Assembly (NCBI RefSeq): GCF_001746295.1
Contig: NZ_MJAH01000011.1
Coordinates: 270,563 to 334,562 of the forward strand
Origin: Streptomyces sp. LUP47B
GTDB lineage: Bacteria; Actinomycetota; Actinomycetes; Streptomycetales; Streptomycetaceae
Direction of reading: 5' to 3'
Length of the DNA stretch: 64,000 bases
Part shown: positions 17,771 to 26,150 of the stretch, in pieces
Layout: the number at the start of each line of letters is the position of its first letter
Numbering within the stretch: the first letter of the stretch is position 1
Program-made: the position numbers and the translations under genes
Notes under the pieces: model-generated
Seen by the model: only the letters and a program-made list of their open reading frames with translations
Told to the model about the DNA's origin: nothing
Database searches by the model: none

Positions 17771-18163
17771 TCAGCCACCCACCAGCGGGACGAGCTTGAG
17801 GAAGGTGACCTCGGTGCCGAGCACGAGGTCGATCTCCTCGTCGAGCTCGGTCACCTGACGGTCGCCGACCAGCACCAGGAAGCCGTTGCCCGCGAAGGCC
17901 TTGAGGGCGAGCTCGGTCTGGGTCTGGGGGTCTAAGCGGCGGGGCGTGCGCAACGCGTAGCCGTTCAGCACGCGTTCGGTGTTCTCTGGCTGGACCAGGC
18001 CCTGGAAGACGGCGGGGGTTCGCGCGTTGTACTCGGCGACCTCCTGGAAGACCCGGCGGCGGATCAACTCGCGCACGGCGAGCCGCTCTTCGGCGATCTC
18101 CAGACCCCAGCCGTCGCTACGGCTCCCGCTCGTCGTCTCGTCGACGAACATCACGATTCCCAT
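17771..18163 (-). CDS. hypothetical partner of the DUF4132 protein, TTA-containing
   Basis: 130 residues starting MGIVMFVDETTSGSR. The ATG at 18163 sits 7 nt after a TACTGT box (18171-18176, minus), so the transcript is probably leaderless; the longer frame upstream lacks support. The protein is soluble and acidic, with a helical middle (ERLAVRELIRRRVFQEVAEYNA) and C-terminal strands (GFLVLVGDRQVTELDEEIDLV). Codon 77 (17933-17935) is TTA, read as Leu by the bldA tRNA, which would tie expression of the pair to development. Only 2 nt separate it from the DUF4132 gene. Confidence 0.75.
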   Translation of the reverse strand: MGIVMFVDETTSGSRSDGWGLEIAEERLAVRELIRRRVFQEVAEYNARTPAVFQGLVQPENTERVLNGYALRTPRRLDPQTQTELALKAFAGNGFLVLVGDRQVTELDEEIDLVLGTEVTFLKLVPLVGG

Positions 18164-18212
18164 ACCGAGGACAGTACGAGACACCACTGACAACGGGCCC
18201 TGCTCGGAGGGT

Positions 18213-18683
18213 TCACACGAGGTTGCGGACAACCGTCCACGTCACGGCCACCGCGAGGACGACCACCTGCGCCCGGGGGCTCAGCGTGGGGCGCCAGCGG
18301 CGGCCGTGCAGGCCCTCCCACGCCCAACGGCCCAGCAGCATCAGGGCGTACGGCGAGGCGAGCAGCAGGGCCCGGTTGTCCAGCCATGCTTCGGTGAAGT
18401 GGCCGTGCATCAGGTCGTACACCATGCGGGTGCCGCCGCAGGCCGGACAGAGCAGGCCTGTGAGCATGCGGAACGGGCACTGCGGCAGGAGGTGGCCGGG
18501 GTCGTGCGGGTCGGTGCGGTAGAGGTACACGGCACCGGCGGCTCCCGCGGCGAGTACCGCCGAGGGTGCCGTCGCGGGGTGGCGGAGCGGGGAGCGTCGT
18601 GCGGAGGACCAGGGCGCCGCCGGAGCGGTCCCGGCGGGCGCGGCGCCCTCCGCGCTAGCTTCGGAGGATCCGGCCGTGTTCAT
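18213..18683 (-). CDS. DUF2752 membrane protein
   Basis: About 156 residues if started at the ATG at 18683, which overlaps the TM2 gene by 29 nt. The conserved core is CPFRMLTGLLCPACGGTRMVYDLMHGHF, the DUF2752 signature (CPxxxxTGxxCPxCGxTR). It is flanked by an N-terminal helix (AVLAAGAAGAVYLYR) and two C-terminal helices. The family is small, membrane-bound and of unknown function, and often sits beside TM2 or DUF4870 genes, as here. The two genes are on the same strand and probably co-transcribed. Confidence 0.85.
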   Translation of the reverse strand: MNTAGSSEASAEGAAPAGTAPAAPWSSARRSPLRHPATAPSAVLAAGAAGAVYLYRTDPHDPGHLLPQCPFRMLTGLLCPACGGTRMVYDLMHGHFTEAWLDNRALLLASPYALMLLGRWAWEGLHGRRWRPTLSPRAQVVVLAVAVTWTVVRNLV

Positions 18684-19104
18684 CGGTGTGGTCGTTCCCG
18701 GTGAGCAGGAGGATGCCGTCGACCAGCGACCAGATGCCCAGGCCGCCGCAGGTGAAGAGCTGTGCGAGTCCCATCCCGACATTGCCCAGGTAGAAGCGTC
18801 CCACCCCGAAGCCGCCGAGGGTGAGCTGGAGGATGCCCGCGATGACCTTCGACTTGTCGGAGTACGGCCGTCCGTACGGGTCGTAGCCGTAGGGGGCGTT
18901 GGGGTCTCCCGTGTACGTCCCCGGGGGCGGGTAGTAGCCCGGCGGCGGATAGCCGGGAGGCGGGTAGCCCGGTGGCGGATAGCCCTGCTGCTGATATCCG
19001 GGTGGGGGGCCCTGCTGGGGGCCCTGCTGCTCGTGACCCTGCTGCTCGCTCAAGGGGGACTGCTCCTGGGGACCGAAGCGGGAGGACCCGCGAAAAAAAG
19101 ACAA
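18655..19104 (-). CDS. TM2 domain membrane protein with proline-rich repeat tail
   Basis: 149 residues. The N-terminal half is disordered and repetitive: Gln/Gly-rich (about residues 18-42), then tandem GYPPP units (about 43-62). The C-terminal half is the TM2 domain: SKVIAGILQLTLGGFGVGRFYLG, then a second helix with GGLGIWSLVDGILLL. In-frame stop codons just upstream leave TTG at 19104 as the only plausible start, an infrequent initiator. TM2 proteins have no fixed role. The repeats may bind SH3/WW-like or cell-envelope partners; that is inference. Confidence 0.82.
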   Translation of the reverse strand: MSFFRGSSRFGPQEQSPLSEQQGHEQQGPQQGPPPGYQQQGYPPPGYPPPGYPPPGYYPPPGTYTGDPNAPYGYDPYGRPYSDKSKVIAGILQLTLGGFGVGRFYLGNVGMGLAQLFTCGGLGIWSLVDGILLLTGNDHTDEHGRILRS

Positions 19105-19179
19105 TGAGCCCGGTCATCATGCCCGACGGACACCGCGTCGCAGAAGCCCGTTCCGTCAGCCCCGGCTTAATCTGACGAC

Positions 19180-19590
19180 ATGTCAGATGACCAGTCGTAC
19201 GAACTGCTCGGTTTCGACAACGTGCTGCTGCCCGTCGGGGACCTCGGCGAGGCCGTCTCCTTCTACGAGCGCGCGGGCTTCACGGTGGGCTTCAGGCTCG
19301 ACGAGGCCGGGATCGCGCAGCTGAAGGTCGGCGGCGAGACGCCCGGGATCCTGCTCCGACAGGAGGAGGCGCTCGGGCACCGGCCGCCGCCGTGGCCCGC
19401 CACGCGCGTGTGGCTGGAGGTGCCGGACGCCAGAACCGCCGGCCGGGAGCTGCGCGCGGCCGGCCTCGAACTGCTCGACGAGCCCTTCTCCGTGGTCACC
19501 GGGTGGACCGTCGAGGTCGCCGACCCCTGGGGGAACGTCCTCGGGTTCACCGACTACACCAAGCGTCCCGAGCTCGGCCGGCGAGCCTGA
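19180..19590 (+). CDS. VOC (glyoxalase/bleomycin-resistance fold) protein
   Basis: 136 residues forming the paired beta-alpha-beta-beta-beta modules of the vicinal oxygen chelate superfamily. The first module is NVLLPVGDLGEAVSFYERAGF; the last strand pair is WTVEVADPWGNVLGFTDY, with the metal-ligand Glu region replaced or shifted. The substrate cannot be predicted; relatives include dioxygenases, resistance proteins and glyoxalases. The ATG is 6 nt after TAATCT (19168-19173), so the mRNA should be leaderless. It precedes the TetR-controlled operon but has its own promoter. Confidence 0.83.
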   Translation: MSDDQSYELLGFDNVLLPVGDLGEAVSFYERAGFTVGFRLDEAGIAQLKVGGETPGILLRQEEALGHRPPPWPATRVWLEVPDARTAGRELRAAGLELLDEPFSVVTGWTVEVADPWGNVLGFTDYTKRPELGRRA

Positions 19591-19634
19591 GGGCTCACGG
19601 ACGCACACGTGACGCAGACCTCTCCGCAAGCGAG

Positions 19635-19693
19635 TTGAACACGTTCAAAAGCAGGTCTAGAGTCTGCCCTGTCAACGTTTTGAACGCGTTCAA
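19635..19693 (+). promoter_or_regulatory. promoter embedded between two palindromic operators
   Basis: Two copies of a 14-bp palindrome occur: TTGAACACGTTCAA at 19635-19648 (imperfect only at the centre) and TTGAACGCGTTCAA at 19680-19693 (perfect), 45 bp centre to centre. The first copy supplies a -35 hexamer TTGAAC (19635-19640). With a 17-nt spacer it is followed by a -10 TAGAGT (19658-19663), which puts transcription start near 19670, just before the second copy. This is a typical repressor layout. The best candidate repressor is the TetR-family protein encoded at 20630-21382, at the end of the same gene group. Confidence 0.7.
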
Positions 19694-19707
19694 GAAGGGG
19701 GAGGCGC

Positions 19708-20103
19708 ATGGACCGCACGGTCGTCGCCTACGTCATCTACCTGGTCGTCAGCATCGCCCTGACCGTCTGGGTGGCCCGCACGCTCAGCAGGAACGGCCGG
19801 ATCTTCCTCGCCGACGTGCTGCGCGGGAACGAGCAGCTCGCCGAGGCCGTCAACCACCTCCTGGTGGTCGGCTTCTACCTCGTGAACCTCGGGTTCGTCG
19901 CCCTTTACCTCAGTGGCGACGGGACGATCGAGGACACGCGCGGCGTCTTCGAGGCCCTGTCGACCAAGCTGGGCGTGGTGCTGCTGGTGCTTGGCGTGAT
20001 GCATCTGGCCAATGTGTACGTCCTCAACCGGATCCGCAGGCGGGGCGCCATGGAGCGGGAGCAGGTGCCGCCGGTCGCGCCGCAGGACTGGGTCCGGGCA
20101 TGA
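19708..20103 (+). CDS. hypothetical membrane protein, first gene of a TetR-linked operon
   Basis: 131 residues with three membrane helices (about 7-25, 47-67 and 85-103) and a short Arg-rich cytoplasmic C-terminus. The ATG at 19708 follows an AAGGGGGAGG ribosome binding site. It has no recognised domain. It lies directly under the operator-promoter at 19635-19693, and its stop overlaps the next ATG (ATGA), so it is translated with the DCC-family gene. The context suggests a stress- or lipid-responsive function, but this is inference. Confidence 0.75.
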   Translation: MDRTVVAYVIYLVVSIALTVWVARTLSRNGRIFLADVLRGNEQLAEAVNHLLVVGFYLVNLGFVALYLSGDGTIEDTRGVFEALSTKLGVVLLVLGVMHLANVYVLNRIRRRGAMEREQVPPVAPQDWVRA

Positions 20104-20618
20104 CAGGCCCGACAGGTGCCACGGGCGGTGCGGGCGTCCCGGCGGACCGCACCCCCATCCGCCGGCTCACCGTCCTGTACGACGCCGACTGCTCCCTGTG
20201 CGCCTTCCTGCGCGACTGGCTCGTACGGCAGCCGCAGCTGGTGCCGCTGGAGTTGGTGCCGGCCGGGTCGCAGGAGGCCCGGCTGAGGTTCCCGGGGCTC
20301 GATCACCGCGCCACCCTGGAGGAGATCACCGTCGTCGGCGACGCGGGACAGGTCTACCGCGACACCGCCGCCTGGATCGTGACCCTGTGGGCGCTGCGCG
20401 AGCACCGGCCGCTCGCTCACCGGCTCAGCACCCCGTCCGGGGCACGGCTCGCGAAGGGCGCGGTACTCGCCGCCGCGAAGTGGCGGGGGGCACAGTGGCA
20501 GGGCGGTCAGTGGGGCGGCCCTGCGTACCGCCGCTCGGAAGGCTGGGCGTACGACCCCGGCCGGGGCTGGGTCCACACCCCACCGGGGTGCGACAGCGGC
20601 GGCCGCGCCACTGGTTAG
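20100..20618 (+). CDS. DCC family thiol-disulfide oxidoreductase-like protein (DUF393)
   Basis: 172 residues. The thioredoxin-like core starts LTVLYDADCSLCAFLRDWL; the DxDCxxC motif is the DUF393/DCC hallmark, with the two Cys residues as a possible redox pair. The centre has LEEITVVGDAGQVYRDTAAW, also typical. The C-terminus contains a Trp/Gly-rich segment (WRGAQWQGGQWGGPAYRRSEGW) that is unusual. The gene overlaps the preceding one by 4 nt. Relatives are membrane-associated redox proteins of uncertain substrate. Confidence 0.82.
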   Translation: MTGPTGATGGAGVPADRTPIRRLTVLYDADCSLCAFLRDWLVRQPQLVPLELVPAGSQEARLRFPGLDHRATLEEITVVGDAGQVYRDTAAWIVTLWALREHRPLAHRLSTPSGARLAKGAVLAAAKWRGAQWQGGQWGGPAYRRSEGWAYDPGRGWVHTPPGCDSGGRATG

Positions 20619-20629
20619 GCTCTCTTTCC

Positions 20630-21382
20630 GTGCCTGCGAACAACGACGGCCCCGACGAGGGCAGTACCCCGAGCAAGTCCGATCAGACGAGCAAGTCCGA
20701 GCAGACGCGCGCGCTGATCCTGGAGACGGCGATGCGGCTGTTCCAGGAGCGAGGGTACGACAAGACGACCATGCGGGCCATCGCCCAGGAGGCCGGGGTC
20801 TCCGTCGGCAACGCGTACTACTACTTCGCGGGCAAGGAGCACCTGATCCAGGGCTTCTACGACCGGATCGCCGCCGAGCACCAGGCGGCGGTCCGGGAGG
20901 TCCTGGCCCGGGAGAGCGACCTGGAGGCACGGCTCGCGGGCGTGCTGAAGGTCTGGCTGGACATCGCGCAGCCGTACCACGAGTTCGCGGTGCAGTTCTT
21001 CAAGAACGCCGCCGATCCCGACAGCCCCCTCAGTCCGTTCTCGCCCGAGTCGGAGCCCGCGCGCGTGGAGGCGATCGCCGTACACCGCGAGGTGCTGCGG
21101 GGCGCGACCAAGACGAAAGTGCCCGATGAACTCCGGGACATCCTGCCCGAGTTGATGTGGCTGTCCCAGATGGGGCTCGTCCTGTACTGGATCTTCGACC
21201 GCACGGAGGGCCGCGAGCGGAGCTACCGGCTCGCCGAGCGCGGCGCCAAGCTCACCGCGAGGGGCGTGTCGCTGGCCCGGTTCCGGGTGCTCAGGCCACT
21301 GGTACGGGAGGTGCACGAACTGTTCACGGACTTCCTGCCGGGGATGACGAAGGTGATGCCGGACCCCGGCAGGAAGGCGTAG
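20630..21382 (+). CDS. TetR/AcrR family transcriptional regulator
   Basis: 250 residues. After a Ser/Thr/Lys-rich 25-residue N-terminal tail comes the helix-turn-helix domain RALILETAMRLFQERGYDKTTMRAIAQEAGVSVGNAYYYFAGKEHL, followed by an all-helical ligand-binding domain. The GTG at 20630 lies 8 nt after TAGGCT (20616-20621), so it may have its own promoter besides read-through from 19670. It probably represses the operon at the TTGAAC-type palindromes at 19635-19693. The ligand is unknown. It is convergent with the MMPL exporter gene, 5 nt apart. Confidence 0.9.
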   Translation: MPANNDGPDEGSTPSKSDQTSKSEQTRALILETAMRLFQERGYDKTTMRAIAQEAGVSVGNAYYYFAGKEHLIQGFYDRIAAEHQAAVREVLARESDLEARLAGVLKVWLDIAQPYHEFAVQFFKNAADPDSPLSPFSPESEPARVEAIAVHREVLRGATKTKVPDELRDILPELMWLSQMGLVLYWIFDRTEGRERSYRLAERGAKLTARGVSLARFRVLRPLVREVHELFTDFLPGMTKVMPDPGRKA

Positions 21383-21387
21383 TCACG

Positions 21388-23805
21388 TCAGTTGACGGCG
21401 TCGACCTCGCCCTCGACCAGTTCGACGTCGTACACCAGTGGCCCCTCCCCCACGACGACGTGCCGCGCGCGCGAGCCGTACGCCGGAGCCGTGGTCGACA
21501 GCAGGTACGTCCCGGGGGCCGGGACCGAGACGATGTACGAGCCGTCGGCCAGCGACTCCACCCGGTCCAGCTGACGGCCCCCGGCCGACAGCAGCGAGAC
21601 GGCCGCGCCCTCCACGGGCTCCCCTTCCGCCGTACGGACGAAGCCGTGGACGGCCGACGACGGGCCGCCGCCCGAGGGAACCGCCGTCGCCGGAGGTGCC
21701 TCCTCCTTCGGCTCCACCGCGAGATGCGGCAGCCGCTTCTCCAGCCCCTTGGGCAGCCACCAGTTGGAGTCCCCGAGCAGATGCATCGCGGCCGGCACCA
21801 GGGCCGTGCGCAGGATGAAGGCGTCCAGGGCCACGGCGGCCGCGAGGCCCACGCCCGCCATCGCGGCCCCTGAGTCGCCGCTCAGGACGAAGGCCAGGAA
21901 CACGCAGACCATGATCAGAGCCGCGGAGTTGATCACGCGGCTGGTCTCGGCCAGGCCCACACGGACCGCGCGGGCGTTGTCCCTGGTGTGGACCCATTCC
22001 TCGTGCATGCGGCTGACCAGGAACACCTGGTAGTCCATCGAGAGGCCGAACAGCAGGGACAGCATGATGACCGGCAGGAAGGCGTTGATCGGGCCCTCCT
22101 TGCCGAGGCTCAGCAGGTCGAGTCCCCAGCCCCACTGGAAGACCGCCACGAGGACGCCGAAGGAGGCGGCCGCCGCGATCAGGTTCATCACCGCGGCCGT
22201 CAGCGGCACCACCAGGGAGCGGAAGGCGATCAGCAGGAGCAGGAAGCCGAGGCCGATGATGGTCGCGATGAAGAGCGGGAGGCGGTCGCCGGTGACCGTC
22301 GCGAAGTCCTTGGAGACCGCCGTGACGCCGCCCACGTGGGCCTGCACCCCGGCCTGCGGGATCACCTTGTCCCGCAGGGTGTCGATGAGCTGGTCGGTCT
22401 CCTCGGACTGCGGTGACGTGGTCGGGACGACCTGGATCACCGTCACGCCCCGCGCGGGCGGCAGCGCGGCGACCCGGGCGACCCCGTCCGTGCCCTGGAT
22501 GCCCTTGACCAGAGCGGAGCTGTCGCCGCCGTCGGTGACCACCTGGAGCGGTCCGTTGAAGCCGGGGCCGAAGCCCTCGGCGAGCAGGTCGTACGCCTTC
22601 CTGGTGGTCGTCGTGGTGTCGTCGTTGCCCTGGTCCGTCGCGCCGAGGCGCAGTGACAGCACCGGCAGCGCGAGGACGGCCATGACGGCGAGGGCGAGCA
22701 CGGCGATCCGGCGCGGGCGCTTCTGCACGCCCGCCGACCAGCGGGCGGCCAGTCCGCTCGTCCGCTCCGGCTCGGGCCCGGCGGCGGCGAGCCTGCGCCG
22801 CTGCCGGCGGCTGAGCACCCGCTTGCCGAGGAAGCCGAGCAGCGCCGGCAGCAGGGTGGTGGCCGCGAGGACACTCAGCACCACGGTCAGCGAGGTGCCG
22901 ATGACCACGCCGTCCAGGAAGCGCAGGTTCGTCACCAGCATCCCGGCGAGCGCGATGCACACCGTGCCGCCCGCGAACAGCACCGCGCGACCCGAGGTGT
23001 TGAGGGCGGTGACCACCGACTCCTCCGGGTCCATGCCGCGCAGGATGCCCTTGCGGTGCCGGGTGACGATGAACAGGGCGTAGTCGATGCCGACACCGAG
23101 GCCGATGAGGGTGGCCAGCAGCGGGGCCAGGTCAGGGATGTCGGTGCCGTGGCTGAGCAGCTGCGTCGAGAACAGGCCCATGCCGACACCGAAGATGGCG
23201 ACGGCGAGCGGCAGCAGCATCGCGAAGAACGAGCCGAAGGCCAGGAACAGTACGACGGCCGCCGCCACGATGCCGACCATCTCCGCGAGGCCGGTGGGCG
23301 GTTCCTGCACCCGCTGGATCGCCTGACCGCCCAACTCGACCTGCAGTCCGGCGCGTTCGGCGCCCTGCGCGGTGTCGACGACGTCCTGGACCAGCTCCTT
23401 GGGGACGGCGTTCGCCTGGTCGGTGAAGGTGATCTGGGCGTAGGCGATCCGCCCGTCGCCGCTGACCTGGGCCGCGTCTGCCTTGTAGGGGCTGGTCACG
23501 CCGCCGACGCCCTTCATGCCGGCGATCTTGTCGAGTGCGGGCTGGATCCGGGACCGTACGGCCTGGTCCCGTACCGAGCCCTCGTCGACCTTCCACACCA
23601 CCGTGTCGGTGTCGCCCGCGCTCTGCGGGAAGGCCTTCTCCATCAGGTCGTACGCGCGCTTGGAGTCCGTGTTCGGGAGGGAGAAGACGTTCGCGTAGTC
23701 CGTGCCCGCCGTCGAGGCCGAAAAGCCCAGGCCGAACAACGCCCCCACCCACAGCAACAGGACCACCAGCCGGTGCCGGTAACACCACCGTGCCAATGCC
23801 GCCAC
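21388..23805 (-). CDS. MMPL/RND-type transporter with C-terminal carboxypeptidase-regulatory-like domain
   Basis: 805 residues. Two repeats of a helix plus large extracytoplasmic domain plus five helices form the MMPL fold, which moves lipids or hydrophobic compounds with proton motive force. Visible motifs are GVGIDYALFIVTRHR in the first half and FGLSMDYQVFLVSRMHEE in the second, where the Asp-Tyr pair carries protons. After the last helix, an about 75-residue domain (SAVHGFVRTAEGEPVEGAAVSLL to YDVELVEG) has the sequence pattern of a CarboxypepD_reg beta-sandwich. The GTG at 23805 is chosen from AAGGAG 9 nt upstream. Confidence 0.9.
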   Translation of the reverse strand: MAALARWCYRHRLVVLLLWVGALFGLGFSASTAGTDYANVFSLPNTDSKRAYDLMEKAFPQSAGDTDTVVWKVDEGSVRDQAVRSRIQPALDKIAGMKGVGGVTSPYKADAAQVSGDGRIAYAQITFTDQANAVPKELVQDVVDTAQGAERAGLQVELGGQAIQRVQEPPTGLAEMVGIVAAAVVLFLAFGSFFAMLLPLAVAIFGVGMGLFSTQLLSHGTDIPDLAPLLATLIGLGVGIDYALFIVTRHRKGILRGMDPEESVVTALNTSGRAVLFAGGTVCIALAGMLVTNLRFLDGVVIGTSLTVVLSVLAATTLLPALLGFLGKRVLSRRQRRRLAAAGPEPERTSGLAARWSAGVQKRPRRIAVLALAVMAVLALPVLSLRLGATDQGNDDTTTTTRKAYDLLAEGFGPGFNGPLQVVTDGGDSSALVKGIQGTDGVARVAALPPARGVTVIQVVPTTSPQSEETDQLIDTLRDKVIPQAGVQAHVGGVTAVSKDFATVTGDRLPLFIATIIGLGFLLLLIAFRSLVVPLTAAVMNLIAAAASFGVLVAVFQWGWGLDLLSLGKEGPINAFLPVIMLSLLFGLSMDYQVFLVSRMHEEWVHTRDNARAVRVGLAETSRVINSAALIMVCVFLAFVLSGDSGAAMAGVGLAAAVALDAFILRTALVPAAMHLLGDSNWWLPKGLEKRLPHLAVEPKEEAPPATAVPSGGGPSSAVHGFVRTAEGEPVEGAAVSLLSAGGRQLDRVESLADGSYIVSVPAPGTYLLSTTAPAYGSRARHVVVGEGPLVYDVELVEGEVDAVN

Positions 23806-23961
23806 GCTCAACAGCTCCTTACTCGGTCGGTTGGTCCCCCAGGTCCTGCGCAACAGATTCGGTGGCGCCGCGCGCGCGTGGGGGCGGCACGCCATGACTC
23901 ACAAGGAACTCCAAAGCAGCGAAGCCGCGCGGTTGTCAGTGGGCCCGTCGATACTGGGGGC

Positions 23962-24675
23962 ATGACTGGGGGCAGCGCTGAGGGAGAGACGAAGAGTCCG
24001 GGCACCGTGCTGGTGGTGGAGGACGAGGAGAGCATCGCCGACGTGCTCGCGATCGCCCTGCGCTACCACCGGTTCGAGGTGATGGTCGCCGGCTCCGTCC
24101 GTGAGGCGCTCGCGCTCACCGACCGCACCCGCCCGGACGCGGCCCTGCTCGACGTCATGCTGCCCGACGGCGACGGCCGCGCCCTCGGCCGTGAACTGCG
24201 CGAGCGGCGGCCCGATCTGGCCCTCGTCTTCCTCACCGCGCGGGACGCTCCCGCCGAGATCGTCGGCGCGCTCGGCTTCGGCGACGACTACATCACCAAG
24301 CCGTTCAACATCGACGAGGTCGTCGCCAGGATCACCGCGGTCCTGCGCCGCACCCGCCCGGCCGACGTCCTGCCCCAGCGCCCGCCCCTGCGCTACGGCG
24401 ACCTGGAGCTGGACGAGACGACGTACTCCGTGCACCGCGACGGCCGCACGGTCCAGCTCACCCCCACCGAGTACGCGCTCCTGCGCTTCCTGGTGCGCAA
24501 CGGCGGCCGGATCGTGCCCAAGGAGCAACTCCTTCGGCATGTCTGGCAGTACGAGCACACCCCGCCCGAGTCGACCGTCGTCGAGACCTACATCAGCTAT
24601 CTGCGGCGCAAGCTGGACGCCCTGGGACCGCCGGTGATCACCACCCGGCGGGGTGTCGGGTACGGGCTCGCATGA
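23962..24675 (+). CDS. OmpR/PhoB family response regulator
   Basis: 237 residues. The receiver domain has the acidic pocket E20-D21-E22 and phospho-acceptor D64 (ALLDVMLPDG), with the conserved Thr in FLTARD and Lys in ITKPF. The C-terminal winged helix (LTPTEYALLRFLVRNGGRIVPKEQLL, YISYLRRKLD, TRRGVGYGL) binds DNA. It is paired with the histidine kinase that follows, 4-nt overlap. The ATG at 23962 is 6 nt downstream of GATACT, so the transcript is probably leaderless. The stimulus is unknown. Confidence 0.93.
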   Translation: MTGGSAEGETKSPGTVLVVEDEESIADVLAIALRYHRFEVMVAGSVREALALTDRTRPDAALLDVMLPDGDGRALGRELRERRPDLALVFLTARDAPAEIVGALGFGDDYITKPFNIDEVVARITAVLRRTRPADVLPQRPPLRYGDLELDETTYSVHRDGRTVQLTPTEYALLRFLVRNGGRIVPKEQLLRHVWQYEHTPPESTVVETYISYLRRKLDALGPPVITTRRGVGYGLA

Positions 24676-26132
24676 AGGTCCGCCTGCCGCGTGGCCGACA
24701 CGGCATCCATTCGCTGCGCGGCAAGCTGACGCTGGCCAATGTGGCGCTGCTCGCGATCGGCATCGTCGCCGCGACCGCCGTGAGCGTGATGGGCATGCGG
24801 TACTACCTGCTCGACCAGATCGACAGCGAACTCCTCAAGACCCGGGACTCCCTGGGCGGTTCACAGATCACCCTGCGGGAGATCGACTCGCTGAGCATGC
24901 TGGGCTTCGTGCGCGACCGGCTCATGCCGACCCAGCAGGAGTCGAGCGACGAGCGCTCGACGGAGACCGTCTTCGCGGTCGTCGACCGCCGGGGCGAGCC
25001 GGTCAGGATCCTCGGCTTCGATCCGACCGAGGCCCAGCAGGGCCTGGCGGAGGCGGCAGGCGACCCGCGCGCGCTCGCCGCCGACTCCGAGCCGCACGAC
25101 GTCACTCTGGGCGGATCGGCCTACCGCGCCACGGCGGCCCGGCTCGGCGACGGCTCCTACGCCCTGCTCGCCGCGCCCACCGACGTCCTGCACCAGGGCG
25201 TCGCCAAGGCCGTCCGGCTCGACCTCGCGATCGGCACCCTGCTGCTCGCGCTGTTGGCCTGTCTGACGATGTTCAGCGTCCGGCGCCGGATGCGGCCGCT
25301 GGAGGACATGGTGGAGACCTCGTCGGCGATCGCCGAGGGCGATCTGACCCGGCGCGTCCCCTCCAGCCGCGAGGCCACCCTGGAGGTCGAGCAGCTGCGG
25401 GTCGCCCTCAACTCCATGCTCCACCAGGTCGAGTCGGCGTACCGCACGCGCGAGCACAGCGCGGCCCAGCTGCGCAGCTTCGTCGCCGACGCCTCGCACG
25501 AGCTGCGCACCCCGCTGTCCGCGATACGCGGCTATCTCCAGCTGTACGACAAGGGCATGCTGTCCGACCCGGACGACCGCAAGCGCGCCTGGGCCCGGGT
25601 GCTCGCGGAGACCGACCGGATGGGGCGGCTCGTCGACGAGCTGCTCACCCTCGCCCGCCTCGACCAGCAGCCCGAACTGCGGTTCAGGAACGTCGACCTG
25701 AGCCGGCTGGTGCGGGACGCGGCCGAGGATCTGCGGGTGCAGCAGCCCGGCCGGCCCGTCGAGGTCGCCGCCGAAGGCTCGCTGCTGGTGCGGGCCGACG
25801 AGTCGGGGCTCAGACAGGTCCTGGGCAACCTGGTGGCCAACGTGCGCACGCACACACCCGCCGAGGTGCCGGTGCGGCTGGGGGTGGAGCGCGAGGACGG
25901 GGTCGTACGGCTGTGTGTCGCGGACGAGGGCCCGGGGCTGCACGCGGACGACGCGGCGCGCGTCTTCGACCGGTTCTTCCGGGTCGGCGGCGGCGCGGGC
26001 AGCGGCCTCGGTCTGGCGATCGTCCAGGGCGTCGTGCGGGCCCACGGCGGCGAGGTGGCGGTCCGCACGGCCCCGGGCGAGGGGCTGGCGGTCACGGTCA
26101 GCCTGCCGGCGCGGGTGTCCGCGGGTCAGTGA
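24672..26132 (+). CDS. membrane sensor histidine kinase
   Basis: 486 residues. Order: TM1 (about 22-42), a 140-residue extracytoplasmic sensor region, TM2 (about 184-204), HAMP (RRRMRPLEDMVETSSAIAEGDL), HisKA with phospho-accepting H276 in DASHELRTPLSAIRG, then HATPase_c with N box (LGNLVANVRTH), DEGPGL and GSGLGLAIVQ. In the N box the usual Asn-Ala is followed by Val-Arg, still acceptable. It phosphorylates the response regulator encoded just upstream (ATGA overlap). The sensor region has no Cys or known domain, so the signal is not predictable. Confidence 0.93.
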   Translation: MKVRLPRGRHGIHSLRGKLTLANVALLAIGIVAATAVSVMGMRYYLLDQIDSELLKTRDSLGGSQITLREIDSLSMLGFVRDRLMPTQQESSDERSTETVFAVVDRRGEPVRILGFDPTEAQQGLAEAAGDPRALAADSEPHDVTLGGSAYRATAARLGDGSYALLAAPTDVLHQGVAKAVRLDLAIGTLLLALLACLTMFSVRRRMRPLEDMVETSSAIAEGDLTRRVPSSREATLEVEQLRVALNSMLHQVESAYRTREHSAAQLRSFVADASHELRTPLSAIRGYLQLYDKGMLSDPDDRKRAWARVLAETDRMGRLVDELLTLARLDQQPELRFRNVDLSRLVRDAAEDLRVQQPGRPVEVAAEGSLLVRADESGLRQVLGNLVANVRTHTPAEVPVRLGVEREDGVVRLCVADEGPGLHADDAARVFDRFFRVGGGAGSGLGLAIVQGVVRAHGGEVAVRTAPGEGLAVTVSLPARVSAGQ

Positions 26133-26150
26133 CCCCACGCGTACGTCCGC

